Shown here piece by piece: positions 17,643 to 27,595 of a DNA stretch of 64,000 nt. The notes beneath the pieces were generated by a model. The model saw nothing but the letters and a program-made list of their open reading frames with translations, was not told the origin of the DNA and made no database searches. The DNA lies in the NCBI GenBank assembly GCA_965221405.1, contig CBDCSE010000001.1:62001-126000 (forward strand), written 5' to 3'. The first letter of the stretch is position 1; the number at the start of each line of letters is the position of its first letter. The position numbers were made by a program, and so were the translations under genes. Origin of the DNA: JAPOUP01 sp965221405 (lineage in GTDB: Bacteria > Pseudomonadota > Alphaproteobacteria > Rhodobacterales > Rhodobacteraceae).

Positions 17643-17848
17643 AATCCGGCCTGACCGGCGGCGGGAATGGCCTCGTCGCGCCCCGGGTCAGGCGCGTGCG
17701 GCCCGCGACATTGAATTCCCGCGGGAAAGCTGCCATTTACCCGCTTGGCTCCGATCGTGGCCGCAGTAAGGCTATCCCGAGGCCGCGACCCGCGCGGACG
17801 GGTGGCCGGAATCACCTGAAGGGCGGATCGACAAGGACAGGAACCCAT

Positions 17849-19198
17849 ATGCTCGACCTGATACCGAATTTCGGCAATGTCCTGTATACGATCGGCGCAT
17901 TCCTGATCGCATTCGGCGTTGTGGCCGCGGTGCATGAATATGGTCATTACATTGTCGGACGGATCTGTGGGATCAAGGCGGAGGTCTTTTCTCTGGGCTT
18001 CGGCCCCGAGGTCTGGTCCCGTGAGGACCGGCATGGGACCCTCTGGCGCGTCGCATGCCTGCCGCTCGGCGGATACGTGCGCTTCGAGGGGGACGGAAAC
18101 GTGTTCGGCACCACGAGGGCGCAGGACGCCAGGATCCCTGGGGAAACCGGGAGCCTGAGGTCTCCGGGACTGCGCTATACCATAGACAGCGCCCCAATCT
18201 GGGCACGGGCCGCGACCGTCGCCGCCGGGCCCATGTTCAATTTCGTCCTTTCCGCCCTAATATTCGCATCGGTCATCATGATCAGGGGAATTGCTGCCGA
18301 TCCGCTGGTCGTCGATGGGCTCAGGTCAATGCCCGGCCCAGCCACCGAACTGCTTCCGGGTGACGAGATCATCGCGGTTGACGGTCGGGACGCTCCCGAA
18401 GTGGACGGGTTCGCCGCGTTCGTCTCCAGCCTCCCGCCATCACCGTCGCTTGACTACACGGTGCGTCGCGGCGGCCGCATCGAGACGGTCAGCGCACCGC
18501 ACCCCCTGCCATCCGTCATCGTCAGCGTGGCACCGGGTTCGGCCGCGGCTGACGCCGGCCTGCTCAGGGACGATGTCGTGCTCTCGGTGAACGGCGGGGA
18601 GATCTGGACTTTCGATCAGCTTCGTGAGGCCGTCGAAGCGTCCGGCGGCGACTCGCTTACGCTCGGGCTGTGGCGCGACGGAACGACGCGCGAGGTATCG
18701 CTTCTGCCACGCAGGACGGATCTTCCACTGCCGGACGGCGCGTTTGAGACACGGTATCTGATTGGGGTCACCGGCGGTCTGCTGTTTGAGCCCGGGACCC
18801 GAAGCCCGGGCCTTGGCCACGCCATTGGATACGGGGTCGAGCAGACCCTGGACATAATCCGCCTGTCACTCTCCGGCGCATACCATATCGGGGCAGGGCT
18901 GATCAGCTCCTGCAACCTGCGCGGCCCGATCGGAATTGCCGAGACCAGCGGTGCCGCGGCAAGCCAGGGTTGGGCGAGCTTCATTCAGTTCATTGCCGTG
19001 CTGTCGGCAGCCATAGGCTTGATTAACCTTTTTCCGATTCCGGTTCTTGATGGCGGGCATCTTGTCTTCCATGCCTGGGAAGCGCTGACCGGAAAACGGC
19101 CCAATGATAGGACGCAAAGCATACTCACGGGAATTGGACTCACCCTGATTCTGGCGTTGATGGCTTTCGCGCTCCTGAACGACATACGCTGTCCATGA
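17849..19198 (+). CDS. rseP: Site-2 intramembrane zinc metalloprotease
   Basis: RseP cleaves membrane anti-sigma factors and signal-peptide remnants. The 449-aa protein has the zinc motif HEYGH in the first helix (VAAVHEYGHYIVGR), LPLGGYVRFEGD, a PDZ domain (PGSAAADAGLLRDDVVLSVNGG) with a possible second upstream one, and the C-terminal LFPIPVLDGGHLVFHAWEALTG motif. I choose the ATG at 17849 (MLDLIPNFGNVLY); upstream in-frame sequence is not protein-like. It precedes bamA. Confidence 0.95.
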   Translation: MLDLIPNFGNVLYTIGAFLIAFGVVAAVHEYGHYIVGRICGIKAEVFSLGFGPEVWSREDRHGTLWRVACLPLGGYVRFEGDGNVFGTTRAQDARIPGETGSLRSPGLRYTIDSAPIWARAATVAAGPMFNFVLSALIFASVIMIRGIAADPLVVDGLRSMPGPATELLPGDEIIAVDGRDAPEVDGFAAFVSSLPPSPSLDYTVRRGGRIETVSAPHPLPSVIVSVAPGSAAADAGLLRDDVVLSVNGGEIWTFDQLREAVEASGGDSLTLGLWRDGTTREVSLLPRRTDLPLPDGAFETRYLIGVTGGLLFEPGTRSPGLGHAIGYGVEQTLDIIRLSLSGAYHIGAGLISSCNLRGPIGIAETSGAAASQGWASFIQFIAVLSAAIGLINLFPIPVLDGGHLVFHAWEALTGKRPNDRTQSILTGIGLTLILALMAFALLNDIRCP

Positions 19199-19672
19199 AC
19201 TTGATGGAACACATGGGCCATGATCGGGACCGCACCCCCGTCTGGACCGACCGACGGTCACAGTCGGATAGGTTTTCCAGACGGAGATCCGGCATCCGGC
19301 TGAGCCATGCCGGTAACGCTTGACTGATACCGTCCGCCGATCAACCGAACGCATCCGTAGTGATCGTGTCGGGACGGGCAACGTCTGAATGCCGCGTCGC
19401 GCGGTGGTGGCCAAAGGCGGATAGTGATTGAGGTTTATCCTATAAAGCATTGAATGAAAACGTTTTCCGCGTAATGGATATGGATGGAAATGGATGGACA
19501 TGGTGCCCGCTGATAACAGGATGGCACGAATGGTGCGCCGTACGCGATCTCGAACCGGATCGGATCATCCTTGCGGCAGTCCCTCGAAGCCGGGCGGTGC
19601 GCTCAATGTGGATGGTCTTTTGACAACCATAGGCAACACCGTTACTCAGACGAAAAGGCTTGGGAGAGCTTC
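19199..19672. other. 474-bp rseP-bamA gap
   Basis: I see no gene, hairpin terminator or clear repeat. The stretch around 19420-19480 is AT-richer and could hold the bamA promoter. Confidence 0.4.
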
Positions 19673-22261
19673 ATGAGCCTCTGGGATCGAAGTGGGCGGG
19701 AAGCCTGCGCAACGGATTTTGTGATTCAATCGATCGGGTTGGCGGTCCTAGCCTTCACTGCCGGACTGTTCCTCGCTTTCGGTTCCTCAGCCCAGACACA
19801 GAGCTATCGCTTTGACGACTTCGAGATTGAGGGTGCGGTGCGCGTCGAGCCGGGCACCATTCTCAGCTATGCGGGACTTTCCGAGGGCATAGAGGTTACC
19901 GCCGGCGAACTGAACGCCGCCTATCAGGCTGTCCATGAATCACAGCTGTTCGAGACGGTCGAGTTCGAACCGCGGGGTAGCACGCTGCTGATACGGGTGA
20001 GCGAGTACCCGACCATCAATTCCGTCAATTTCGAGGGTAACAGGCGCGTCGGTGATGACGTGCTTGAGCCAATCGTGCAGTCGCAGCCCCGTGATTTCTT
20101 CAATCCCAGTGTCGCCGAGGAAGACGCGGCACGTATCACGCAGGCCTACGAGCAGATGGGTCGACTGGCGGCGGGAGTGGATCCAGTGATAATCCGCCGG
20201 TCCAACAACCGCGTCGACCTGGTCTTCGAGATCAGGGAGGGTAGGGTCTCGGAGGTCGAGCGCATAGGCTTTGTGGGAAACCGGAACTTTTCCGACCGCC
20301 GTCTGCGGCGGGTGCTGGAATCGAAACAGGCTGGACTTTTCCGTCAGTTCGTCCAGCGGGACACGTTCGTGGCGGATCGGATCGAATTCGACAAGCAGGT
20401 CCTGCGTGATTTCTATGCCTCGCGCGGGTTTGTCGATTTCGAGATACTTTCGGAGACCGCGGAATTCTCACGGGAGCGCGATGCGTTCTTCGTGACATTC
20501 AATATCCGGGAAGGTCAGCAGTTCAGGTATGGAGAGATCACGACCACCTCGGCTCTCCCTGAGATCGATATCGAGGATTTCCAGGACGCGATCCGCGTCA
20601 GGTCGGGGCAGACATATTCCCCTGTCGGCGTGGACACGACGATCACCCGACTGGAGCGGCTGGCGACCCAGAAAGATCTTGATTTCGTCAGGGTTGATCC
20701 ACGGGTGAGCCGTAATGAGCGGGCACTGACGCTCGATATCGAGTTCCAGGTGGTCAGGGGGCCGCGTATATTCGTGGAGCGCATCGACATCGAGGGAAAC
20801 GCTACGACGCTCGACAGCGTCATCCGAAGCCGGTTCACCACCGTGGAAGGCGATCCGTACAATCCGCGCGAAATTCGTGACGCCGCCGCGCGTATCCGGG
20901 CACTGGGCTTCTTCTCGACAACGGAAGTGGAAGCGCGCGATGGCTCGTCCCCAGACCGGGTTGTGATCGATGTGGATGTCGAGGAGCAGCCCACAGGCAG
21001 CCTTGCGTTTGGCGCGAGCTACAGCAGCGACTCCGGGTTGGGCGGAAACATAACCTTCTCGGAGCGGAACTTTCTCGGCCGCGGGCAGGCCCTTTCCTTT
21101 GGCTTCGACACCACTTCCGCCACCAATTCATACAGTTTCGGCTTCGTGGAACCCCTGTTTCTCGACCGTGACGTTCAGTTCGAGATCGATCTTGGGTACG
21201 AGACGACGGATTCGGAGGACAACACCGATTTCACGACGTCAAGCGTCGTGCTCCGTCCGTCACTGTCGTTTCCACTGGGGGAAAGAAGTCGGCTGGGTGT
21301 CCGTTATTCTGCCGAGCGCAGCGAACTGACGGTCAGGGATTCCGACGACTCGGTCGATGTCGATGATGATGACGCTGCGGAATTCCGTTACTCCGGCATT
21401 CTGGACACTGAAGGGAACTTCGGCAACCGTGTTTCAAGTTCGGTAGGTTATACATACGGGCTCCGAACATTGGATTCGGGACTGAATCCGGACGCGGGAA
21501 TACTCTTCCGTTTCAGTCAGGATCTGGCCGGTCTGGGGGGGGACGCGGAATACATCGAGACCACGGCGCTCTTTGTCGCCGAGCGCAGGCTCCCGGCACG
21601 GGACGTGACGCTGCGAACGATCTTCGAGGGTGGAGTCCACCATTCATTCAGTGACCGCGGCAGCAGTTACACGGAGCGTTTCAGCGTGACGGGGAGAATG
21701 CGTGGATTCGAGGTGAACGGTATCGGCCCGCGTGATTACGGTGTCCGTGAAATCGAGGACGACGCCGATCTGACGGCGTATGAATTTGTCCGGGAGGCCG
21801 ATGGCAAAATCTGGAGCAGCAATGCCGATGCACCCCCTGATGGCTGTATAGCCGGGAGTGTGACCACCCCGGTGAAGGAACCAGGGTCAGACAGCTGTAT
21901 CGGGCTGGTCAGGACGAACACATTGCGTGGGAACTATTTCGCCGTGGCCAAACTTGAGGCGGAGTTTCCGTTGGGCATTCCCGAGGAATACGGCATCAGG
22001 GGCGGTGCCTTCCTTGACGTCGGTAGTGTCTGGGGTCTGGACAATACGGATGTCAGGCTGACACGCGGTGAAGCCAAAGAGGGTGATCGGATTCCCACGC
22101 CCGCCGTCGACGATGGCTTCAAACTGCGCGCCGCCGCGGGCCTCTCGGTGCTTTGGGATACGCCTATCGGTCCGCTGCGCTTCAATTTCTCGCGGGACGT
22201 GGTCAAAGAGGACTATGACATACCCCGTAGTTTCGATCTGACAATCTCGACACGGTTCTAG
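19673..22261 (+). CDS. bamA: Outer membrane protein assembly factor BamA
   Basis: BamA inserts beta-barrel proteins into the outer membrane. From the ATG at 19673 (GGGAGAG upstream) the 862-aa product has an export signal (hydrophobic residues ~17-40 ending SSAQTQ), about five POTRA repeats (for example VNFEGNRRVGDDVLEPIV, IGFVGNRNFSDRRLRRVL, IDIEGNATTLDSVIRSRF) and a C-terminal Omp85 barrel (YSSDSGLGGNITFSERNFLGRGQAL). It ends in Phe (DLTISTRF), as typical of barrel C-terminal signals. The first ~15 residues ahead of the hydrophobic core are longer than usual. Confidence 0.95.
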   Translation: MSLWDRSGREACATDFVIQSIGLAVLAFTAGLFLAFGSSAQTQSYRFDDFEIEGAVRVEPGTILSYAGLSEGIEVTAGELNAAYQAVHESQLFETVEFEPRGSTLLIRVSEYPTINSVNFEGNRRVGDDVLEPIVQSQPRDFFNPSVAEEDAARITQAYEQMGRLAAGVDPVIIRRSNNRVDLVFEIREGRVSEVERIGFVGNRNFSDRRLRRVLESKQAGLFRQFVQRDTFVADRIEFDKQVLRDFYASRGFVDFEILSETAEFSRERDAFFVTFNIREGQQFRYGEITTTSALPEIDIEDFQDAIRVRSGQTYSPVGVDTTITRLERLATQKDLDFVRVDPRVSRNERALTLDIEFQVVRGPRIFVERIDIEGNATTLDSVIRSRFTTVEGDPYNPREIRDAAARIRALGFFSTTEVEARDGSSPDRVVIDVDVEEQPTGSLAFGASYSSDSGLGGNITFSERNFLGRGQALSFGFDTTSATNSYSFGFVEPLFLDRDVQFEIDLGYETTDSEDNTDFTTSSVVLRPSLSFPLGERSRLGVRYSAERSELTVRDSDDSVDVDDDDAAEFRYSGILDTEGNFGNRVSSSVGYTYGLRTLDSGLNPDAGILFRFSQDLAGLGGDAEYIETTALFVAERRLPARDVTLRTIFEGGVHHSFSDRGSSYTERFSVTGRMRGFEVNGIGPRDYGVREIEDDADLTAYEFVREADGKIWSSNADAPPDGCIAGSVTTPVKEPGSDSCIGLVRTNTLRGNYFAVAKLEAEFPLGIPEEYGIRGGAFLDVGSVWGLDNTDVRLTRGEAKEGDRIPTPAVDDGFKLRAAAGLSVLWDTPIGPLRFNFSRDVVKEDYDIPRSFDLTISTRF

Positions 22262-22264
22262 GCG

Positions 22265-22867
22265 ATGGCGGTGCTGTGGTGGGGGCCACTTATGGTGGCT
22301 TTCCAGCTATTGTTTCTTTCCACGGGTCTCGCCGAGGAGGCGGTTTCCGTGCGAGCCCCAATCCTCGTCGTGGACTGGGACCGTCTTTTTTCCGATCCCC
22401 GCGTTGAACAGAGGGTTCTGGGTGGAATCACCGAGGAGCGGGCCGGTTTGGTGGCCGAGAACGCCCGGATCGAGCGGCAGCTGACCGCAGAGGAGCTTGA
22501 ACTTGCCGAGCGCCGCCCGCAGCTGGAGACAGCGGAGTTCCAGGAATTGGCGGATGCCTTCGACCGTAAGGTGCAGCGCATCCGCGCCGCTCGGGATGCC
22601 AGGGAGCGTGACCTTCAGCGACGTGTCGGCGTGGAGTGGCGGAAATTCCGCCAGAAGGTCGAGACTTCCCTTATCATCGAGATCATGCGGGAGCGTGAAG
22701 CGGTGCTGGTGATGGACCGCAACCTGGCCATCATATATTCAACGACAATTGACATCACCGAGGAGGCCATCAATCGTATGGACGCGCTTCTTGACGCATC
22801 CCCGGCGCAGGGGGACGACCGGCCACCCGTAGCTGGACCGTCACCTGTCGGTGGGCAGGTCCAATGA
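22265..22867 (+). CDS. OmpH/Skp-family periplasmic chaperone
   Basis: A 200-aa protein with a signal peptide (MAVLWWGPLMVAFQLLFLSTGLAEE) and a long helical region rich in Arg/Glu/Leu (about residues 60-150: ENARIERQLTAEELELAERRPQ and following), matching the tentacle coiled coil of Skp/OmpH chaperones. It begins 3 nt after the bamA stop, the standard location. Residues after 180 are Pro-rich and disordered. lpxD, which often follows, is not present here. Confidence 0.85.
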   Translation: MAVLWWGPLMVAFQLLFLSTGLAEEAVSVRAPILVVDWDRLFSDPRVEQRVLGGITEERAGLVAENARIERQLTAEELELAERRPQLETAEFQELADAFDRKVQRIRAARDARERDLQRRVGVEWRKFRQKVETSLIIEIMREREAVLVMDRNLAIIYSTTIDITEEAINRMDALLDASPAQGDDRPPVAGPSPVGGQVQ

Positions 22868-23061
22868 CACCCTTCGGGATTGCGGGAGATACCGTCAGAT
22901 ATGCGCCGGAACTCCGGGCAAGGCCGCGGCCTTCCGCGGCATCAGTTGCCCGGAGTTCCGGCGCGACCCGGTTTTGCCAGATTGGCGCCGCGTTCGCCGG
23001 TTATAGGCGTCGGAGAGTCCCGCAACGCGATGACCGCGTCCGTTGAATGGAAAGCAGGCGT

Positions 23062-23523
23062 ATGACCGATGAATTGAGGACGGCGGACATCGATTTGATC
23101 AAGCGGATCATTCCGCACAGATATCCGTTCCTGATGGTTGATCGTGTTAGGGAGATCGACGGCATCGCCTCGGCTGTCGGCGTGAAGAACGTGACTTTCA
23201 ACGAACCCCACTTTCAGGGCCACTTCCCGGGTACACCGATCATGCCCGGGGTCACGATCGTCGAGGCCATGGCGCAGACCGCCGCCGTGATGGTCGGCAT
23301 GGCGCAGGATGTGGCCGATAAGGGCTTCCTGATTTATTTTCTGGCGATAGACCGGTGCAAGTTCCGCAATAAGGTCGTTCCGGGCGATGTATTGGAACTT
23401 CATGTCGAAACGGTTCGCAGCGGATCAAGGATATGGCGTTTCAAGGGGCGCGGCGTTGTCCGGGGAAACCTGGTCGCGCAGGCGGAATTCACCGCGATGA
23501 TTGACAGGTCGGCCGCCGACTGA
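23062..23523 (+). CDS. fabZ: 3-hydroxyacyl-ACP dehydratase FabZ
   Basis: FabZ dehydrates 3-hydroxyacyl-ACP in fatty acid elongation and competes with LpxA for hydroxymyristoyl-ACP. From ATG at 23062 it is 153 aa, with IIPHRYPFLMVDRV (active-site His) and HFPGTPIMPGVTIVEAMAQ (active-site Glu). A start at 23047 would add five residues. Its stop overlaps the lpxA start. Confidence 0.95.
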   Translation: MTDELRTADIDLIKRIIPHRYPFLMVDRVREIDGIASAVGVKNVTFNEPHFQGHFPGTPIMPGVTIVEAMAQTAAVMVGMAQDVADKGFLIYFLAIDRCKFRNKVVPGDVLELHVETVRSGSRIWRFKGRGVVRGNLVAQAEFTAMIDRSAAD

Positions 23524-24320
23524 TGTCAATCGCTCACAGCGCCACAATCCATCCCGGAGCAATCGTTGAGGATGGCGCGGTGATCGGAGAGGATTCCTCT
23601 ATCGGACCGTTCACCTTGATCGGTCCGAAAGTGCGGATCGGCAGAAACGTGACCATAAAAGGGCACGCGGTCGTGACGGGCTCGACCCATATCGGCGACG
23701 GAACCACGATCTTCCCTTTCGCCACGATCGGCGAGATACCTCAGGACCTTAAGTTCAGGAACGAGGAAACCTGCCTGGTTGTCGGAAGGCGAAACAGGAT
23801 TCGCGAGGGTGTCACCATGAACACCGGCACCGCCGGCGGTGGAGGCGTAACCCGGGTGGGCGACGACGGTCTGTTCATGGCCGGCGCACATGTGGCACAC
23901 GACTGCCAGGTGGGCGATCGGGTGATCATGGTGAATAACTCCGCGCTTGCCGGGCACTGCATCATCGGAGACGACGCCATCATCGGTGGACTCAGCGGGA
24001 TCCATCAGTTCGTTCGCATAGGTCGGGGCGCGATCATCGGGGCCGTGACAATGGTGACCAAAGACGTCATCCCGCATGGTCTGGTACAGGCGCCCCGCGG
24101 CGTACTCGATGGACTCAATCTCGTGGGAATGAAACGCAGGGGAATGCCGCGGGAAGATATCAACGCGATGCGCGCCGCATACCAGATGCTTGCGCAGGGG
24201 GAGGGAACGTTCCGGGACAGGGCCCAGAGGCTGTGTGAGGAGGCGGACAGCGTATATGTGCGTGAGGTGGCCGAATTCATACTGGAGACCTCGGACAGGT
24301 CGTTTCTGATTCCGGACTGA
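23523..24320 (+). CDS. lpxA: UDP-GlcNAc O-acyltransferase
   Basis: LpxA catalyses the first step of lipid A synthesis. The 265-aa protein is built of left-handed beta-helix hexapeptide repeats (GAIVEDGAVIGEDSSIGPF, VRIGRNVTIKGHAVVTG). It has the catalytic-region GAHVAHDCQVGDRVIM and GGLSGIHQFVRIGRGAIIGAV, and the helical C-terminal ACP-binding part. It overlaps fabZ and lpxI by one base each, so the genes are tightly coupled. Confidence 0.96.
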   Translation: MSIAHSATIHPGAIVEDGAVIGEDSSIGPFTLIGPKVRIGRNVTIKGHAVVTGSTHIGDGTTIFPFATIGEIPQDLKFRNEETCLVVGRRNRIREGVTMNTGTAGGGGVTRVGDDGLFMAGAHVAHDCQVGDRVIMVNNSALAGHCIIGDDAIIGGLSGIHQFVRIGRGAIIGAVTMVTKDVIPHGLVQAPRGVLDGLNLVGMKRRGMPREDINAMRAAYQMLAQGEGTFRDRAQRLCEEADSVYVREVAEFILETSDRSFLIPD

Positions 24321-25141
24321 TGGCTCGGCTGGCGATTCTGGCGGGACGGGGAGTATTGCCGCACGTGATTGCGGAGGCGCATCCGAACGCGCTGTTCGTG
24401 CATTTCGAGGGCGTTCCTGTGGAACTGCCGGCAAACGAGAAACTTCATGCATCCCTTGAAAGGATCGGCGAACTGTTCTCGGGACTTCGCCATGGCGGCG
24501 TCACCGAACTGGTCTTCGCCGGAAGTCTTGAGCGGCCGAAGCTCAACCCTGCCGGATTCGATTCACGGATGCGGGAACTGTTTCCGCGCATATTCCCGGC
24601 GATACGGTTGGGAGATGACGGGCTTCTACGTGTTATCGCGGGAATCTTCGAGGACGAAGCGTTCGAAATCCGTGGTGCGCACGAGCTGGTCACTGACCTG
24701 ACCGCGCAACCTGGGCTTCTGGCAGGTTCCACTCCCTCAAGTATAGACCGAGAGGACGCCCGACATGCTTACGGGATAGTCTCGGCGCTTTCCGGATTGG
24801 ATGTCGGACAGGCTGCCGTGGTTGCGGAAGGCCAGGTGCTTGGTATCGAGACGGTGCAGGGAACCGATGCGATGCTTCATTTTGTTGCAAGGGCGACTTC
24901 AGGTCTCGCGCATCGCAGGAATGGGGTTCTGGTGAAAGCACCCAAGGTGGCTCAGGACCTGAGGTTCGATATGCCGACCATTGGCCCCGGTACGATCGAT
25001 GCCGCGGCAAAGGCGCGACTCGCCGGCATATTCATCGAGGCGGGAAGGGTCCTGGTACTTGAGCGTGCCGAAACCGTAAGGATGGCGGAGGAAAACGGTC
25101 TTTTCCTGTTTGCCGAGAACCCCCGATGCTCGCATACATGA
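24320..25141 (+). CDS. lpxI: UDP-2,3-diacylglucosamine pyrophosphatase LpxI
   Basis: LpxI hydrolyses UDP-2,3-diacylglucosamine to lipid X and replaces LpxH in most alphaproteobacteria. The 273-aa protein shows LAILAGRGVLPHVIAE, LVFAGSLERPKL, DDGLLRVIAGIFEDEAFE, AAVVAEGQVLGIETVQGTDAM and the highly conserved end VKAPKVAQDLRFDMPTIGPGT. It lies between lpxA and lpxB and overlaps both. Confidence 0.94.
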   Translation: MARLAILAGRGVLPHVIAEAHPNALFVHFEGVPVELPANEKLHASLERIGELFSGLRHGGVTELVFAGSLERPKLNPAGFDSRMRELFPRIFPAIRLGDDGLLRVIAGIFEDEAFEIRGAHELVTDLTAQPGLLAGSTPSSIDREDARHAYGIVSALSGLDVGQAAVVAEGQVLGIETVQGTDAMLHFVARATSGLAHRRNGVLVKAPKVAQDLRFDMPTIGPGTIDAAAKARLAGIFIEAGRVLVLERAETVRMAEENGLFLFAENPRCSHT

Positions 25142-26310
25142 TCGCAGGCGAGGCGTCGGGTGACATACTCGGCGCATCGCTGATGGCGGGGTTGCGCGAA
25201 TTGACCGGAGATGTCGTTTTCGATGGCATCGGTGGTCCGCTGATGGAGTCACAGGGCCTGCGGTCCCGCATGCCAATGGAGGAGCTAAGTCTTTTTGGCA
25301 TTGCCGAGGTACTGCCGAAATACCTTCACCTGCGACGGCGTCTTGACGAAACGGTCCAGCAGACCGTTCAGGCGAGACCGGATGTCTTGATTACCATTGA
25401 TTCGCCGGATTTCTGCCTAAGGGTGGCGCGTGGGGTCAAGCGAAGTACCGAAGTCCGCACGGTTCACTATGTCGCACCGTCCGTTTGGGCATGGCGGCCG
25501 GGTCGTGCGGCGAAAATGAGTAAATACGTCGACCATGTGCTGGCACTGCTGCCGTTTGAGCCAGCCTATATGGAAAGAGCCGGAATGCGCTGCGACTTCG
25601 TCGGACACCCGGTCATTTCCGAACGGCAGGCGGATGCGTCTGAGATCGCCGAATTCCGTGCTTCGACAGGTATTGGCGATTCGCCGATCCTTCTGGTGCT
25701 GCCCGGCTCCAGGACCGGAGAGGTGCGGCACCTGGTTCCGGTGTTCGAGGAAGTGGTCAATTATGTCCTTGACCGCTTCCCCGGTATCCGCATTGTCGTT
25801 CCCGCCGCGGAGTCGATGGCAGAAACCGTTGTCGATGCCGTCAGCTCATGGCGCGGGGCTCCGGTGATCCTTGATCCCCGGACGGAATCTGCCGCCGTCG
25901 CCGCCGCCCGGAAGCGGGCGGCGTTCGGTGCGGCAGATTATGCGCTCGCCGCGTCCGGAACCGTCTCTCTGGAGCTTGCGGCAGCATCCACCCCGATGGT
26001 GATCGCCTACAACATGAACTGGTTCTCGTGGCAGATCATGTCCCGGCTTTCAAGGATTCACACGGTGACGCTCGTCAACCTGCTTACCGAGCGAAAGGTG
26101 ATACCCGAATTCCTTGGTCCTGCATGCAGACCGGACGCCATTGCCCGTGCGCTGGGCGAGCTGGTCGGGTCTTCCAGTGCCCGCGCTCTTCAGGCCGCTG
26201 CCATGGCCGAGGCGCTGAAGGGTCTCGGGCAAGGTGGCGAGGAGCCTGGAATTCGCGCAGCGAGGGCGATAATGGCGGGATTGGGGATGCAGTCACGAAG
26301 GAATTTGTGA
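25126..26310 (+). CDS. lpxB: Lipid A disaccharide synthase
   Basis: LpxB, a peripheral GT-B glycosyltransferase of family 19, condenses lipid X with UDP-diacylglucosamine. The 394-aa protein has MIAGEASGDILGASLM, VTIDSPDFCLRVARGVK-like ITIDSPDF, HYVAPSVWAWRPGRA, VLPGSRTGEVRHL and ASGTVSLELAAASTPMVIAY. It overlaps lpxI by 16 nt and its 3' end converges on mnmA with an 18-nt overlap. Confidence 0.95.
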   Translation: MLAYMIAGEASGDILGASLMAGLRELTGDVVFDGIGGPLMESQGLRSRMPMEELSLFGIAEVLPKYLHLRRRLDETVQQTVQARPDVLITIDSPDFCLRVARGVKRSTEVRTVHYVAPSVWAWRPGRAAKMSKYVDHVLALLPFEPAYMERAGMRCDFVGHPVISERQADASEIAEFRASTGIGDSPILLVLPGSRTGEVRHLVPVFEEVVNYVLDRFPGIRIVVPAAESMAETVVDAVSSWRGAPVILDPRTESAAVAAARKRAAFGAADYALAASGTVSLELAAASTPMVIAYNMNWFSWQIMSRLSRIHTVTLVNLLTERKVIPEFLGPACRPDAIARALGELVGSSSARALQAAAMAEALKGLGQGGEEPGIRAARAIMAGLGMQSRRNL

Positions 26311-27447
26311 GGCGGTTCCTTCGATCCAACCACCTCCGAATACACGTGTCCCCTCCGGAGCGAGGAAAACACAGGCCTGACCCGGCGAAACGCCCTCCTC
26401 CGGCCCCAGAAGCTCAACCTCCGCGTCGGTTCCGGATGTCGGATGGACCACCGCCTCAAGGGACGGGCGTGTCGATCTCACCTTGACGGCCAGTCGCCAC
26501 TCGGGCCTTGAATCGAAAGGCGCGTCGCCAAGCCAGTTTATCTCTCGCACGGACACAACGCCTGCCGCCAGCAGCGCCTTGGGACCGACGATCACATGCC
26601 TTGCGCCGGCATCGAGCTTGATAACATAGAGAGGCTCGTCGAGACCTCCGATGCCAAGACCCCGCCGCTGTCCTACGGTGTAGTTGATTACACCACGGTG
26701 CTCGCCAAGGATCCGCCCATCGACATGCACGATCTCTCCAGGCTCGGCTGCGCCAGGCCTCAGCGTTTCGATCACTGACGCGTAGTTTCCCGCCGGGACG
26801 AAACAGATGTCCTGGCTGTCGGGCTTGTCGGCTATATCCAGTCCGTGCCGTTTTGCCAGTGCCCGGGTTTCGGCCTTCGATTTGAGATGGCCGAGCGGAA
26901 AACGAAGGAATTCGAGCTGTTCCCGGGTGGTCGGGAAAAGGAAATATGACTGGTCACGTGACGTGTCGACTGCCCGGTGAAGCTCAGGGCCAGCGTCTCC
27001 GAGCACGCGTTGGACGTAATGGCCTGTCGCCATACAGTCCGCATCGAGATCCATGGCCGTTTCCAGTAACTCCCTGAATTTCACCCTTTCGTTGCACCGA
27101 ATACATGGAACGGGGGTGGATCCGGAGAGATAGCTGTCGGCGAACTCGTCAATCACGGACTTACGGAAGACGCTCTCGTAGTCGAGAACGTAATGGGGAA
27201 AACCCACAGCGTCCGCGACCCGCCGGGCGTCATGGATATCGATGCCCGCACAGCACGCGCCTTTTTTTGCGAGCGAGGCGCCATGATCGTAGAGCTGGAG
27301 CGTGATGCCTATCACATCATACCCCTCGTCCGCGAGTTCCGCTGCGACAACGGATGAATCCACCCCGCCTGACATCGCGACAACGACGCGGGTATCGGCG
27401 GGGGGTTTTGCGAATCCCAGCGAATTCACCGCGGCTTCAGGGGTCAT
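26293..27447 (-). CDS. mnmA: tRNA-specific 2-thiouridylase
   Basis: MnmA thiolates U34 of Lys, Glu and Gln tRNAs. From the ATG at 27447 (GAGGAG upstream) it is 384 aa, with the ATP-pyrophosphatase loop AMSGGVDSSVVA, the first catalytic Cys in PCIRCNERVKF, ATGHYVQR, DQSYFLF, SQDICFVP with the second Cys region, and GQRRGLGIGG. A longer frame to 27567 lacks family similarity. The gene converges on lpxB with an overlapping 3' end. Confidence 0.95.
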   Translation of the reverse strand: MTPEAAVNSLGFAKPPADTRVVVAMSGGVDSSVVAAELADEGYDVIGITLQLYDHGASLAKKGACCAGIDIHDARRVADAVGFPHYVLDYESVFRKSVIDEFADSYLSGSTPVPCIRCNERVKFRELLETAMDLDADCMATGHYVQRVLGDAGPELHRAVDTSRDQSYFLFPTTREQLEFLRFPLGHLKSKAETRALAKRHGLDIADKPDSQDICFVPAGNYASVIETLRPGAAEPGEIVHVDGRILGEHRGVINYTVGQRRGLGIGGLDEPLYVIKLDAGARHVIVGPKALLAAGVVSVREINWLGDAPFDSRPEWRLAVKVRSTRPSLEAVVHPTSGTDAEVELLGPEEGVSPGQACVFLAPEGTRVFGGGWIEGTASQIPS

Positions 27448-27595
27448 TACCGGCTCCTCTGGAATGCGATGGAATATAGTCAGGTCCATGTGGCGCTCAA
27501 GGGGCCATCCGTTTTTGGCTGGAACCTTTTCACTTAGGAGTCCATCCTTCAGCGAAGAAGGATCCACAGTTCATGTCACGTGGATTTGGGGGCCA

